Shown: positions 8,202-17,445, counted from the first letter of the stretch. The stretch: DNA of 64,000 nt from Mesorhizobium sp. M2D.F.Ca.ET.226.01.1.1 (GCF_004022705.2 NZ_RZOY02000008.1:288774-352773), one strand, 5' to 3'. Notes: generated from the sequence alone by a model not told the origin. A program made the numbers and translations.

Positions 8202-8624
8202 ATGCTGCGCAACGCACTGCTTCTCATCTCGCGGCTCCTGCTGGCCGCTCTGTTCGTGCCCTCGGGCTTCCAAGCGCTCAGCAACATAGCCGGCACGACC
8301 AGCTATTTCTCCGGCCTCGGCCTGCCGCTGCCGACCTTGGCCGCCTGGGGCACCGGCCTGTTCGAGCTGATTGCCGGACTGCTGATCCTGATCGGCTTCC
8401 AGACACGGATCGTGGCGCTGCTGCTTGCCGCCTTTTGCGTGGTCGCCGGCTTCATCGGCCATTACGGCCAGGGCGCCGACGACGCCACGTTAGCCTTCCT
8501 GCACCAGCAGATGCTGATGAAGGACATCGCCATTGCCGGCGGTTTCCTGGCGCTGGCCATGGCCGGCGCCGGCGCATGGTCGGCTGATGGGCGTGGCTTC
8601 GGGATCAGCGCCGAGGTGACCTGA
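8202..8624 (+). CDS. DoxX family membrane protein (second paralogue)
   Basis: This 140-residue protein starts MLRNALLLISRLLLAALF at 8202 behind GGGAGG; an in-frame GTG at 8196 is less well spaced. It has four membrane segments and shares GLGLPLPTLAAWGTG and GLLILIGFQTRIVAL with the DoxX protein just upstream, so the pair probably arose by duplication. The gene ends 4 bp before the convergent ppx gene. No catalytic residue is expected for this family, and the function is unassigned. Confidence 0.86.
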   Translation: MLRNALLLISRLLLAALFVPSGFQALSNIAGTTSYFSGLGLPLPTLAAWGTGLFELIAGLLILIGFQTRIVALLLAAFCVVAGFIGHYGQGADDATLAFLHQQMLMKDIAIAGGFLALAMAGAGAWSADGRGFGISAEVT

Positions 8625-8628
8625 ACCG

Positions 8629-10164
8629 TCACTTCACCGAAACGCTCGGACCGCCCTCAACCGCCAGCACCAGGCGGCGGTTGGTGATGCGCGCCAGTTG
8701 CGCCAGCCGGCCGGCCGGGCGTTCGCCATAGAGATCTGAAAGCGAGGCCGGCAGCACCAGCGCCAGCGCGCCGTTGCCGCGGCTTTCCCATTTCAGCCTT
8801 GGCATCACGCCAGGCATTGCCGCGGTGAGCAGGTAGACAACGCGCATCATGGCGGCGAGCACGCGGGCGCGCTCCAGAACGCGCGGCGGCGCCAGCGCCT
8901 TGATCTCGGGCGCGATACCGTCGTTGAGGATGCCGTCATGGCGGTAAGCGCTGGCCAATGCCAGATAGGCACGGCCAGGATGGTCGACGCCGATGAAGGA
9001 GGCATGCGCGATGATGTTGAGCGACTGCCTGCCGCGATATTCGGGATGCGCGCGCCAGCCGATATCGGCGAGCAGGCAGGCGGCCTGGCGGTAGCGCGCC
9101 TCGTCTTCGGTCTCGTCGATGCCGAAGGCCTTGAACGCCTTGCCGGTCCATTCGACCAGGTCATGCGCGTGGTGTACCGAACGCGAGCGCAACAGCGCCA
9201 GTTCCTCGGCCGCCGAGATCAGCGGGTCGGACTTCTGCTCCTCCGCGTCCAGCAGCGAATAGAGAAAGCCCTCGCGCACGCCCTGCGCCGAGACGACGAT
9301 CTTCGACGGCTGCATCGCCGCCATGATCTCCTGCAGCACCACGGCGCCGTAAGGCAGCAGCGAGCGGCGGTTCTTGGAGACGCCCTCGATGCCCCTCACC
9401 TTTTCGATCTCGCCCCTGGCCACCTGCCTCAGGAATGCCAGCGCGCGCTCGGCCGATATCTCGTAGTGATGCATGACGCCGAGCGGATAGTTGGTCATCT
9501 CCATATGCAGCCTGGCGAGGTTTCGCCAGGTGCCGCCGACGGCGTAGAAAACCCTGCCCTGCCCGCCCTTGAGCAGCTTTGCCCGCGCCAGCTCCTGGCG
9601 CGCGATCTTCTGCGCCTGGACAAGCGAGTTCTTGGCCATGTCCTGCAGGCGCAGGCCGCCGAGCGGCAGCGTGATGCCCTCGCCGATCGTCTCGCGGTTG
9701 ACGTCGATCAGCTCTAGGCTGCCGCCGCCAAGGTCACCCGCGATGCCGTTGGCCGGGTGGAAGCCGGAAATGACGCCCAGCGCCGAATAATAGGCTTCCT
9801 GGCGGCCGGTGAGCACGCGGATCTCGGTCTTCAGCACATCCTCGGCGCGGTGGATGAAATCGGGGCCGTTGCCCGCCTCGCGCGCCGCGGCGGTGGCCAG
9901 CACATACATATGCTCGGCGCCGGCCTGATCGGAGAGCGCGCGAAAACGGCGGAACTCCTCCATGGAGCGCGTCACCGCCTCCGGGTCGAGCTTGCCGGTC
10001 GAAACGATGCCGCGGCCGAGGCCGGCCAGCATCTTTTCGTTGAACAGAAGCGTCGGCGAGCGCGCCAGCCCTTCATAGACGACAAGACGGATCGAGTTCG
10101 ATCCGATGTCGATGATCGACAGCGGCCGCCGGTCCTGAAGCCGGCCCTGGGAAACTGAGATCAC
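8629..10164 (-). CDS. ppx: exopolyphosphatase, Ppx/GppA family
   Basis: This 511-residue protein removes terminal phosphate from polyphosphate and possibly pppGpp. The actin-like ATPase core is visible: IIDIGSNSIRLVVYE at about residues 18-32 (phosphate 1 loop) and GIAGDLGGGSLELIDV (phosphate 2 loop) near residue 140. The C-terminal part is an HD-like helical domain with RYRQAACLLADIGW and HPEYRG. It starts with GTG at 10162-10164 overlapping the TGA of ppk by 4 bp, so the two are translationally coupled. This is the usual ppk-ppx arrangement, with polymer synthesis and degradation in one operon. Confidence 0.93.
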   Translation of the reverse strand: MISVSQGRLQDRRPLSIIDIGSNSIRLVVYEGLARSPTLLFNEKMLAGLGRGIVSTGKLDPEAVTRSMEEFRRFRALSDQAGAEHMYVLATAAAREAGNGPDFIHRAEDVLKTEIRVLTGRQEAYYSALGVISGFHPANGIAGDLGGGSLELIDVNRETIGEGITLPLGGLRLQDMAKNSLVQAQKIARQELARAKLLKGGQGRVFYAVGGTWRNLARLHMEMTNYPLGVMHHYEISAERALAFLRQVARGEIEKVRGIEGVSKNRRSLLPYGAVVLQEIMAAMQPSKIVVSAQGVREGFLYSLLDAEEQKSDPLISAAEELALLRSRSVHHAHDLVEWTGKAFKAFGIDETEDEARYRQAACLLADIGWRAHPEYRGRQSLNIIAHASFIGVDHPGRAYLALASAYRHDGILNDGIAPEIKALAPPRVLERARVLAAMMRVVYLLTAAMPGVMPRLKWESRGNGALALVLPASLSDLYGERPAGRLAQLARITNRRLVLAVEGGPSVSVK

Positions 10165-12356
10165 GCGGCGCCGTTCTTCTTGCGGCGCTTGAACTGGGCA
10201 ATGCGCTTCGGCGCATGCGATTTCAGCGCGTCACCCCGTCCGGAGAGGCTCGGATTGGTCATGAAATATTCCTGCGCGTTGAACGGCTCCTCGCCCTCCT
10301 CCAGCACGACGCGCCGGGAGGTCCCGTCTGCCAATACGTCGAAACTTTGCTGGTTGTCCATGACGTTGCCCAGCATGATCTGGCCAAGCACCTGTTCATG
10401 CACAGTTGGATTGGTGATCGGCACCAGGGTCTCGACGCGGCGGTCGAGATTGCGCGGCATCATGTCGGCGGACGAGATGTAGACGATCGCCTCGTCCGAC
10501 GGCAGGCCGTGGCCGTTGCCGAAGCAGAAGATGCGGCTGTGCTCGAGGAAGCGGCCGACGATCGATTTCACCCGGATGTTCTCCGACAGGCCAGGCACCT
10601 GCGGCCGCAAACAGCAGATGCCGCGCACGACGAGGTCGATCTCGACGCCGGCGCGGCTGGCCTCATAGAGCGCGTCGATGATGGTCGGATCGACCAGCGC
10701 GTTCATCTTCATCCAGATGCGGGCGGGCCGGCCTTCGTGGGCGTGGATGATCTCCTCCGAGATATGCTTCAAGATGCGATTGCGCAGCGTGAAGGGCGAC
10801 ACGGCAAGGCGCATCTCCTCGGCCGGCTCGGCATAGCCGGTGATGAAATTGAAGATCTGCGCGACATCACGCGCGATCGTCGGATCGGTGGTGAAGAAGG
10901 ACAGGTCGGTGTAGATGCGCGCGGTGACCGGGTGGTAGTTGCCGGTGCCGAGATGCACGTAGTTGCGCAGCTTGCCGTCCTCGCGGCGCACCACCAGCGA
11001 CATCTTGGCGTGTGTCTTCAGCTCCAGGAAGCCGAACACGACCTGGACGCCGGCGCGTTCGAGGTCGCGCGCCCAGCGGATGTTGGCCTCCTCGTCGAAG
11101 CGCGCCTTGAGCTCGACAAGAGCCGTTACCGACTTGCCTGCCTCCGCGGCATCGATCAGCGCGCGCACGATCGGGCTGTCGTTGGAGGTGCGATAGAGCG
11201 TCTGCTTGATCGCCACCACCTCGGAATCGGCCGCCGCCTGGCGCAGGAACTGCACCACCACGTCGAAGGATTCGTAAGGGTGGTGGACGACGATGTCCTT
11301 CTCGCGGATGGCGGCCAGGCAGTCGCCGCCATGCTCTCGGATGCGTTCGGGAAATCGCGGGTTGTAGGGGACAAATTTGAGATCGTCGCGCGGAACGGCA
11401 ACGATCTCCGAAATCTGGTTGAGCGCCAGCGGGCCGGTCAAAACGCTGATGCGGCTCGACGAGACGCCGAGCTCGCCGGCGACGAAATCGCGCAGCGCGG
11501 CCGGCATCAACGTGTCGAATTCGATGCGGATCACCGAACCACGGCGGCGCCGCTTCAGCGCCGTCTCGAACAGGCGCACCAGGTCTTCGGACTCTTCCTC
11601 GACCTCGATATCGCTGTCGCGAATGATGCGGAACGTGCCGGAGCCCTTGACCTCATATCCGGGGAAAAGCTTGCCGATATAAAGGCCGACCGCTTCCTCC
11701 AGCGGGATGAAACGGACATGGTGCTTGCGATCGGGCAGCCGGATGAAGCGCCTGAGCGCCACGGGCAGGCGCAGAAGCGCGCTCATCTCCTCGCCATTCT
11801 TGCGGTGGCGCAATTGCAGCGCGATGGAAAAGCCCAGATTGGGAATGAACGGGAACGGATGCGCCGGGTCGATCGACAGCGGCGTCAGCACCGGGAAAAC
11901 CTGATCCTGGAAATGATCTTCCAACCAGGCTTTCTCGTCCTTGGTCAGCGCATCGCGGGTGATGCTCTCGATGCCTTCCTTGTTGAGCAGAACCATCAGC
12001 GTCGACAGGCTCTTCTGCTGGTCCTCCTGCAGGCGCTCGACCTCGCGCAGCAATTGCTCGAGCTGCTGCTCAGGCGTGCGTCCGTCCGGGCTCTTCAGGG
12101 CAATGCCCTCGCGCACCTGGCCGGCGAGGCCGGCGACGCGGACCATGAAGAATTCGTCGAGATTGGCGGCCGAGATCGACAGGAAGCGGACGCGCTCGAG
12201 CAGCGGGTGGTGCTCGTTCAGCGATTCCTCCAGCACCCGCCGGTTGAATTGCAGCCAGGAAAACTCGCGGTTGACGAAACGGTCGGGATTGCCGCCGTCG
12301 GGGCTTGCGGCCTCGACGGTGATGAATTCACTTTGCACCGGCTTCAGTTCGTTCAT
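10161..12356 (-). CDS. ppk: polyphosphate kinase 1
   Basis: This 731-residue enzyme makes inorganic polyphosphate from ATP. The N-terminal domain starts with RFVNREFSWLQFNRRVLEES and SISAANLDEFFMVRVAG. Two PLD-like catalytic domains follow, with the autophosphorylated His in ELKTHAKMSLVVRRE and the second catalytic His in FLEHSRIFCFG. Length and motif order match PPK1. It starts at the ATG at 12354-12356. The stop overlaps the ppx start (GTGA), showing one operon. The C-terminus is basic (KRIAQFKRRKKNGAA). Confidence 0.95.
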   Translation of the reverse strand: MNELKPVQSEFITVEAASPDGGNPDRFVNREFSWLQFNRRVLEESLNEHHPLLERVRFLSISAANLDEFFMVRVAGLAGQVREGIALKSPDGRTPEQQLEQLLREVERLQEDQQKSLSTLMVLLNKEGIESITRDALTKDEKAWLEDHFQDQVFPVLTPLSIDPAHPFPFIPNLGFSIALQLRHRKNGEEMSALLRLPVALRRFIRLPDRKHHVRFIPLEEAVGLYIGKLFPGYEVKGSGTFRIIRDSDIEVEEESEDLVRLFETALKRRRRGSVIRIEFDTLMPAALRDFVAGELGVSSSRISVLTGPLALNQISEIVAVPRDDLKFVPYNPRFPERIREHGGDCLAAIREKDIVVHHPYESFDVVVQFLRQAAADSEVVAIKQTLYRTSNDSPIVRALIDAAEAGKSVTALVELKARFDEEANIRWARDLERAGVQVVFGFLELKTHAKMSLVVRREDGKLRNYVHLGTGNYHPVTARIYTDLSFFTTDPTIARDVAQIFNFITGYAEPAEEMRLAVSPFTLRNRILKHISEEIIHAHEGRPARIWMKMNALVDPTIIDALYEASRAGVEIDLVVRGICCLRPQVPGLSENIRVKSIVGRFLEHSRIFCFGNGHGLPSDEAIVYISSADMMPRNLDRRVETLVPITNPTVHEQVLGQIMLGNVMDNQQSFDVLADGTSRRVVLEEGEEPFNAQEYFMTNPSLSGRGDALKSHAPKRIAQFKRRKKNGAA

Positions 12357-12605
12357 GGTTTCCCGCTCTTGCCCGCAACCGCCCTGGAACGCCGCACGTT
12401 GCCGTTCGGCGACGCTCTAACATGTCTTTGTGACGCATGATCGTCACGGAATCGCTCCGTGCCAAGCCGCATGCGCTTAACCGGCTCAACTTATCCTCTG
12501 CCAGCCTTTTGCGACAGTTTGATTTCATCGATCTTGCAAACTGGCCTGTTATGCTCCAGATGCAGGCTGGTCAAACCCACTGGCCGAACCCAATTGGAGA
12601 CGACG

Positions 12606-12851
12606 ATGGCAGGCGGTAGCATCCCCCATTTCCAGAACGACGCGGGACATCCGGTCATCGAGATCGGCGTCAAGGAATTCATGTGCACCGGCGCCAACCC
12701 GCCTTTCGACCATCCGCATGTGTTTCTCGACATGGGCGACGACAATGAAAAGGTCTGCCCCTACTGCTCGACGCTCTACCGCTATTCGCCGTCGCTGAAG
12801 GCGACGGAAACGCAGCCAGCCGGCTGCCTCTATGTCGACCAGGCCGCCTGA
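12606..12851 (+). CDS. zinc-finger (zf-CHCC) domain protein
   Basis: This 81-residue protein carries the zf-CHCC pattern of the NDUFS6/complex I 13-kDa family. Cys in EFMCTGANPPFDHPHVFLDM is followed by the two cysteines of KVCPYCSTLY, with the His of DHPHV between them. This class is a short zinc-binding protein in alphaproteobacteria, related to an assembly or accessory subunit of NADH dehydrogenase. GGAG lies 8 bases before the ATG at 12606. It is followed closely by the monooxygenase gene at 12867, possibly in the same transcript. Confidence 0.85.
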   Translation: MAGGSIPHFQNDAGHPVIEIGVKEFMCTGANPPFDHPHVFLDMGDDNEKVCPYCSTLYRYSPSLKATETQPAGCLYVDQAA

Positions 12852-12866
12852 CCTCCTTCCCCGCCC

Positions 12867-14099
12867 ATGACTGAGACACGGTCCCGGCAGATCGTCATCG
12901 CCGGGGCCGGCATTGCCGGGCTGACCGCAGCACTTGCCTTTGCCGAGCGCGGCTTCCCGGTAAAATTGTTCGAGCAGGCCAAGCAGCTCGAAGCGGCCGG
13001 CGCCGGCCTCCAGCTTTCCCCCAACGCGACCCGCATCCTTGCCCGGCTGGGCGTGCTCGAGCGCCTGCTGCCCAACGCGATCCGGCCGGAAGCGGTGGTG
13101 CTGAAGGACGCCAGGAACCTGCGCGAGCTGGCGCGCGTGCCGCTTGGAGCGGCGGGTGAAAGCCGCTGGGGCGCTCCCTATCTCGCGGCACATCGCGCCG
13201 ACCTGCAAGCGGCGCTGATGGCAACGGTGGCACAACGGCCGGAGATCGAGCTTGTCACCGGCGCGCAGGTGACCGGCATCGCCACCGGCCCGCAAAGTGT
13301 TGTCGCAACGGTCGAGACCGACGGCAAGGCCACGCAGGCCGCAGGCGGCCTGCTGCTCGGCGCGGACGGCGTGTGGTCCTCGGTTCGCGCCGCGCTTGCT
13401 GGGACGGCCGGCTTTGCGGCAAGCCGCTTCTCCGGCGAGCTCGCCTGGCGCGCGACGATTGCGGCACAAAGCGCCGCCGGCCAGGTTTTTGAGCAAATCG
13501 GCGCCAGCGATTGCGTCACCACCTTCCTGCATCCCGGCTTCCACATGGTCGCCTACCCGGTAAGCAAGGGCAGCGCCTTCAACCTTGCCGCCTTCACCAA
13601 GGGCGAGCGCATCGCCGAAGGCTGGTCAGGCCACGCCGACCCCGCGATCCTTTCCGGCGCCATGCTGGGCACGGCGGCAACGCTGTCGAGGCTGGTGGCG
13701 CTCGCCGGGCCGTGGACAGCCTTTCCCATCCACACGGTCGAGCAACGGCGGTGGACTATGCCGGAGGGCATCGCGCTGATCGGCGACGCTGCGCATGCCA
13801 TGACGCCGTTCGCGGCGCAGGGCGCGGCCATGGGCATAGAGGACGCCTCGATGCTCGCCAATCTGGTCGCCGATTTTCCGGGCGACCTGAAGCAAAGCGT
13901 TGCCACCTGGGAGAATCTGCGACGGCCGCGCGTCGAAAGGGTGCTGAAACGCGGCGCGCTGAACCGGCTGGCCTGGCATGCCAGGGGGCCGGTGGCGATC
14001 GCGCGCAACCTGGTGCTGGCGACGCGGTCGGTAGAGAAGCTCGCTGCGGATCTGGACTGGCTCTACGGGTGGGAGGAGCGGCCGGTGGCGCGGCGGTAG
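12867..14099 (+). CDS. FAD-dependent monooxygenase (salicylate hydroxylase/UbiH-like)
   Basis: This 410-residue flavoprotein belongs to the PheA/TfdB class A hydroxylases. The dinucleotide-binding loop VIAGAGIAGLTAALAFAERG lies at residues 10-29, the internal LLGADGVWSSVR motif near residue 166, and the FAD-ribityl motif LIGDAAHAMTPFAAQGAAMGIEDA near residue 305. All three motifs are intact, so it should be active on an aromatic substrate with NAD(P)H and O2. The substrate is not identifiable. The start is 15 bp after the zf-CHCC stop, so the genes may be co-transcribed. Confidence 0.88.
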   Translation: MTETRSRQIVIAGAGIAGLTAALAFAERGFPVKLFEQAKQLEAAGAGLQLSPNATRILARLGVLERLLPNAIRPEAVVLKDARNLRELARVPLGAAGESRWGAPYLAAHRADLQAALMATVAQRPEIELVTGAQVTGIATGPQSVVATVETDGKATQAAGGLLLGADGVWSSVRAALAGTAGFAASRFSGELAWRATIAAQSAAGQVFEQIGASDCVTTFLHPGFHMVAYPVSKGSAFNLAAFTKGERIAEGWSGHADPAILSGAMLGTAATLSRLVALAGPWTAFPIHTVEQRRWTMPEGIALIGDAAHAMTPFAAQGAAMGIEDASMLANLVADFPGDLKQSVATWENLRRPRVERVLKRGALNRLAWHARGPVAIARNLVLATRSVEKLAADLDWLYGWEERPVARR

Positions 14100-14142
14100 G
14101 GTATCATCGTCAAACGGCTAACTGGATAGGTCGGCGGGACAG

Positions 14143-14298
14143 CACCCCCTCTGCCCTGCCGGGCATCTCCCCCGCAAGGGGGGAGATCAGCTGTCGCCGC
14201 GGCTTTCGCCAATCACCGACGTCATGAGGCGGGAGCCGGCGTCCAAGCTGCCAATCTCCCCCCTTGCGGGGGAGATGAACGGCAGGACAGAGGGGGGT
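14143..14298. repeat. palindromic intergenic repeat, family B (paired copies)
   Basis: CACCCCCTCTGCCCTGCCGG with CCCCCGCAAGGGGGGAGAT on the left is matched by the inverted copy CTCCCCCCTTGCGGGGGAGAT leading to CAGGACAGAGGGGGGTG on the right. It is the same element as at 5784-5967. It lies between the monooxygenase gene and the BrnA-like remnant. Confidence 0.8.
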
Positions 14299-14356
14299 GT
14301 GAAGGAACGCGACGTTTTCGTTCGACAGCGATGTCTTTGCCCGGGTATGATGGATA

Positions 14357-14548
14357 ATGGCCAAGGTGATCCGATACAAAATAGATCCCGCAAATCCGCC
14401 TCCGCTGACTGATGCTCAACGAACGGAGATTGCTGCGCTTAAGGCGCGTCCAGACCACGATGTCGACACAAGCGACATTCCAGAATCGCTCTACCGAATC
14501 GGTACTTCAACCCGATCTTGTAGCTCCGCGACAGGCAGAACCAGCTAG
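14357..14548 (+). pseudogene. truncated BrnA-like antitoxin
   Basis: The first 43 or so codons (MAKVIRYKIDPANPPPLTDA, then QRTEIAALKARP and DTSDIPES) resemble the N-terminus of BrnA-type antitoxins. That family normally continues into a ribbon-helix-helix DNA-binding region ending near residue 80-90. Here the frame turns into an unrelated Ser-rich tail (SLYRIGTSTRSCSS) and stops at 63 codons. No BrnT toxin gene is adjacent. I read it as an eroded antitoxin relic beside a palindromic repeat. The family assignment is from remembered pattern only. Confidence 0.45.
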
Positions 14549-15210
14549 TCATACAACCCCATCGACCACCACAGCGACATTGGCAGCGGGTTCCACCAAC
14601 CCGTGCGCAGGCCGGCAACCCTTAGTCCCGCCGCCGTCCACGTATTGCAGCCGACCAGCGCGTTGAAATGGCCGTTGGCCTCGTAGAAACGGTCATAGGT
14701 CGAGTAGCCGGCATCCTCGATGGCCACAGGCCCGCCCGTACCCTGCTGAAAACTCGCGGCGATGTAGTCGAGCAACGCCGAGAAATGCTGTTCATCCACG
14801 TCGAAGCCAGCGACATCGGAATGCGGCTCCTTGATGGCGCCCGCGACATCGACATGCATCACCGAGGCATCAAGCGTCAGCGCCTTCACCACCGGCACCG
14901 TCTTTAACTCAGACCAGGTCGGCGTCTCCAGGTAGAAGGCGCGGCCGCCCCAGCCGAAGACGATGTAGCGCGCATTCGGCGCATCGGTCGGCAGGCCGGC
15001 ATCGGCCAGGAAGGCGAAGCGGCGGCGCACGCCGTCATCGAGGGGAATCGCGATATCGGTGTGGATCGGGTTCTTCAGCACCAGGATATGCCGCGTGCCC
15101 TCACCTGCCGCGGCGGCAGGCCAGAGCGGGCGCGGCACCAGCGTGCCGAGCGCCGTGGCGAGTGCCACCGCGGCAACCAGCGTCGCAAGGTATCGCAGCG
15201 CTCTTCTCAT
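14545..15210 (-). CDS. DUF2459 / TIGR02117 family protein
   Basis: This 221-residue protein has an N-terminal membrane anchor or signal sequence (RYLATLVAAVALATALGTLV). Its body has the TIGR02117 pattern: LKNPIHTDIAIPL near residue 45, YIVFGWGGRAFYLETPTWSELK near residue 83, and the C-terminal GCNTWTAAGLRVAGLRTGWWNPLP. The family was first noted near urease genes; no urease gene is visible here and its function is unknown. It probably acts outside the cytoplasmic membrane. Confidence 0.82.
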   Translation of the reverse strand: MRRALRYLATLVAAVALATALGTLVPRPLWPAAAAGEGTRHILVLKNPIHTDIAIPLDDGVRRRFAFLADAGLPTDAPNARYIVFGWGGRAFYLETPTWSELKTVPVVKALTLDASVMHVDVAGAIKEPHSDVAGFDVDEQHFSALLDYIAASFQQGTGGPVAIEDAGYSTYDRFYEANGHFNALVGCNTWTAAGLRVAGLRTGWWNPLPMSLWWSMGLYD

Positions 15211-15242
15211 CGGGCGCGATAAGTCGGTCGCCTGGTGACTTC

Positions 15243-15396
15243 GTCATCCTCGGGCTTGACCCAAGCATCCATGCCGTGACGTCCGCCATCAAGTGCGGCG
15301 GAGTAAAATTCTGAGCCGTTGCAACGCCTTAGTGTAACGGCGTGGATCCTAGGGTCTGCGCTCGTCGCTTCGCTCCTTGCTTCACCCTAGGATGAC
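15243..15396. repeat. palindromic intergenic repeat, family C
   Basis: The element is bounded by GTCATCCT (15243-15250) and its exact complement AGGATGAC (15389-15396). Inside are CGGGCTTGACCCAAGCATCC and GTGGATCCTAGGGTCTGCGC. It is a common form of dispersed repeat in rhizobial genomes. It lies between the TIGR02117 gene and the 3' end of aapP, where it could also end the aap transcript. Confidence 0.7.
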
Positions 15397-15410
15397 AATC
15401 GAGTGGCCGC

Positions 15411-16214
15411 TCAGTGCAGGATCTGGCTTAGGAACAGCTTCGTGCGCTCGTGGCGTGGATGATCGAAGAACTCGGCCGGCGTGTTCTGCTCGACGATCTG
15501 GCCCTGATCCATGAAGATCACGCGGTTGGCGACTTTGCGCGCAAAGCCCATCTCGTGGGTGACGCAGAGCATGGTCATGCCTTCCTCGGCCAGGCCCACC
15601 ATCGTCTCCAGCACTTCCTTGATCATTTCCGGATCGAGCGCCGAGGTCGGTTCGTCGAACAGCATGATGCGCGGGTTCATGCAGAGCGAGCGCGCGATCG
15701 CCACGCGCTGCTGCTGGCCGCCGGAGAGCTGGCCCGGGTACTTGTTCGCCTGCTCCGGGATCTTCACGCGCTTGAGGAAATGCATGGCGATCTCTTCCGC
15801 CTGCTTCTTCGGCATCTTGCGCACCCAGATCGGTGCCAGCGTGCAGTTCTCCAGGATGGTCAGATGCGGGAACAGGTTGAAGTGCTGGAACACCATGCCG
15901 ACCTCGCGGCGCACCTCGTCGATCTTCTTCAGATCGTTGGTGAGTTCCTTGCCGTCGACGATGATCTTGCCCTTCTGATGCTCCTCCAGCCGGTTGATGC
16001 AGCGGATCATGGTCGACTTGCCGGAGCCGGAGGGGCCGCAAATGACGATACGCTCGCCGCGCATCACCTTGAGGTTGATGTCCTTCAGCACATGGAACTC
16101 GCCGTACCATTTGTGCATGCCGACGATGTCGATGGCGACGTCGGTGGTCGAGATGTGCATCTTCTTGGCATCGACCTTCAGGTCTTCCGCGCTGACGGCG
16201 TTTTCGGTGGTCAT
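15411..16214 (-). CDS. aapP: general L-amino acid ABC transporter, ATP-binding protein
   Basis: This 267-residue ABC ATPase has Walker A GPSGSGKST near residue 61, the Q-loop in VFQHFNLFPH, the signature LSGGQQQRVAIARSL near residue 168, Walker B IMLFDEPTSALDPE, and the H-loop in CVTHEMGFA. The sequence is of the polar amino acid (GlnQ/AapP) class and the gene ends an aapJQMP set. It starts at the ATG at 16212-16214 behind AGGGGAA; a TTG 6 bases upstream is less likely. It energises uptake of many L-amino acids at the inner membrane. Confidence 0.93.
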   Translation of the reverse strand: MTTENAVSAEDLKVDAKKMHISTTDVAIDIVGMHKWYGEFHVLKDINLKVMRGERIVICGPSGSGKSTMIRCINRLEEHQKGKIIVDGKELTNDLKKIDEVRREVGMVFQHFNLFPHLTILENCTLAPIWVRKMPKKQAEEIAMHFLKRVKIPEQANKYPGQLSGGQQQRVAIARSLCMNPRIMLFDEPTSALDPEMIKEVLETMVGLAEEGMTMLCVTHEMGFARKVANRVIFMDQGQIVEQNTPAEFFDHPRHERTKLFLSQILH

Positions 16215-16239
16215 GGCCAATTCCCCTTATCGTTGTTCT

Positions 16240-16286
16240 TGATGCATGTCCCAAAACCGCTCCACAGTTTTGGGCGACAGGCATCA
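16240..16286. repeat. short palindromic repeat, family D
   Basis: TGATGCATGTCCCAAAACCG and CAGTTTTGGGCGACAGGCAT form an imperfect 47-bp inverted repeat with complementary ends (TGATGC / GCATCA). A second copy lies at 38483-38533. The left-hand GCATCA end overlaps and supplies the aapM stop codon (16284-16286), so the repeat separates aapM from aapP inside the operon. Confidence 0.7.
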
Positions 16287-17441
16287 GCGTTTGTAGCCGG
16301 TGTCGAGCCGGCGTTCGGTGTACATTGAGTAGCGCGACATGCCGAAGCAGAACAGCCAGAATACGAAGGCGGCAAAGATCAGGCCGGACTTCGCGGTTTG
16401 CGGCGTCGCCCAGTTGGCGTCGGCAAAATTCTGCTTCACCACGCCGAGCAGGTCGAACATCGAGATGATCAGCACCAGGCTGGTGTCCTTGAACATGCCG
16501 ATGAAGGTGTTGACGATACCGGGGATGACCAGCTTCAGCGCCTGCGGCAGCACGATCAGGCCCATCTTCTGCCAATAGCCGAGGCCGAGCGAGTCGGCGC
16601 CCTCATACTGACCCTTCGGGATCGCCTGCAGGCCGCCGCGGATCACTTCGGCCATATAGGCTGCCGCAAACAGCGACACGCCGATCAATGCTCGCAGGTA
16701 TTTGTCGAAACTGACGCCTTCCGGCAGGAACAGCGGCAGCATGACGCTGGCAAAGAACAGCACCGTGATCAGCGGAATGCCGCGCACCGTTTCGATGAAG
16801 ACGACGCATAGCCATTTGACAATCGGCATCTTCGAACGCCGACCGAGCGCCAGCACGATGCCCATCGGCAGCGACACGGCAATGCCGACGAAAGACAGGC
16901 TGAGCGTGACCAACAGCCCGCCCCAGCGCGGGGTCTCGACATGCGGCAGGCCGAACACGCCCCCGACCAGCAGGAAGAAGGCGACGATCGGCAGCGCCAC
17001 GAAGAGCAGGATGGCGTTCAGCCCCTTGCGCGGCACGCGCGGGATGAGCATCGGCACCAGCAGCACCACAAACAGGATGGCGACCAGGATCGGCCGCCAG
17101 CGCTCCTCGACCGGATAGGTGCCGAACATGAACTGGCCGAATTTGGCGTTGACGAAGGCCCAGCAGGCGCCGGTCCAGCCATCGGGCTGGATGCCGCCCT
17201 GTGAGGCGGTCGTGCATACCGTGCGGTCCGGGCCGGTCCACACGGCATTGATGAAGGCCCAGTTGATGACCTGCGGTACAACCCAGAGCACTATGGCGAT
17301 GCCCAGCAGGGTAAGGACGGTGTCGCCGACCGAACCGATCAGGTTTTTGCGCACCCAGGCATAGGCGCCGCGCTCCGTCGCCGGCGCCGGCTGCGCCAGC
17401 GCCATCTCGGTGCGCACCCAGGACGTGTCGTGTTCCTGCAT
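16284..17441 (-). CDS. aapM: general L-amino acid ABC transporter, permease AapM
   Basis: This 385-residue inner-membrane permease has about eight hydrophobic segments and a C-terminal transport domain. The EAA loop is EVIRGGLQAIPKGQYEGADSLGLGYWQ around residues 270-295. It is longer than HisM-type permeases, as is typical of AapM, because of an extended N-terminal periplasmic part with WTGPDRTVCTT and GWTGACWAFVNAKF. The start ATG (17441) lies 5 bp after the aapQ stop. The stop codon lies within a family D repeat. Confidence 0.93.
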   Translation of the reverse strand: MQEHDTSWVRTEMALAQPAPATERGAYAWVRKNLIGSVGDTVLTLLGIAIVLWVVPQVINWAFINAVWTGPDRTVCTTASQGGIQPDGWTGACWAFVNAKFGQFMFGTYPVEERWRPILVAILFVVLLVPMLIPRVPRKGLNAILLFVALPIVAFFLLVGGVFGLPHVETPRWGGLLVTLSLSFVGIAVSLPMGIVLALGRRSKMPIVKWLCVVFIETVRGIPLITVLFFASVMLPLFLPEGVSFDKYLRALIGVSLFAAAYMAEVIRGGLQAIPKGQYEGADSLGLGYWQKMGLIVLPQALKLVIPGIVNTFIGMFKDTSLVLIISMFDLLGVVKQNFADANWATPQTAKSGLIFAAFVFWLFCFGMSRYSMYTERRLDTGYKR

Positions 17442-17445
17442 GACC

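Noticed and set aside
10215..12440. 741-codon open frame antisense to ppk
   Set aside because: A mirror of a high-G+C gene with no family features, while ppk on the minus strand has all catalytic motifs.
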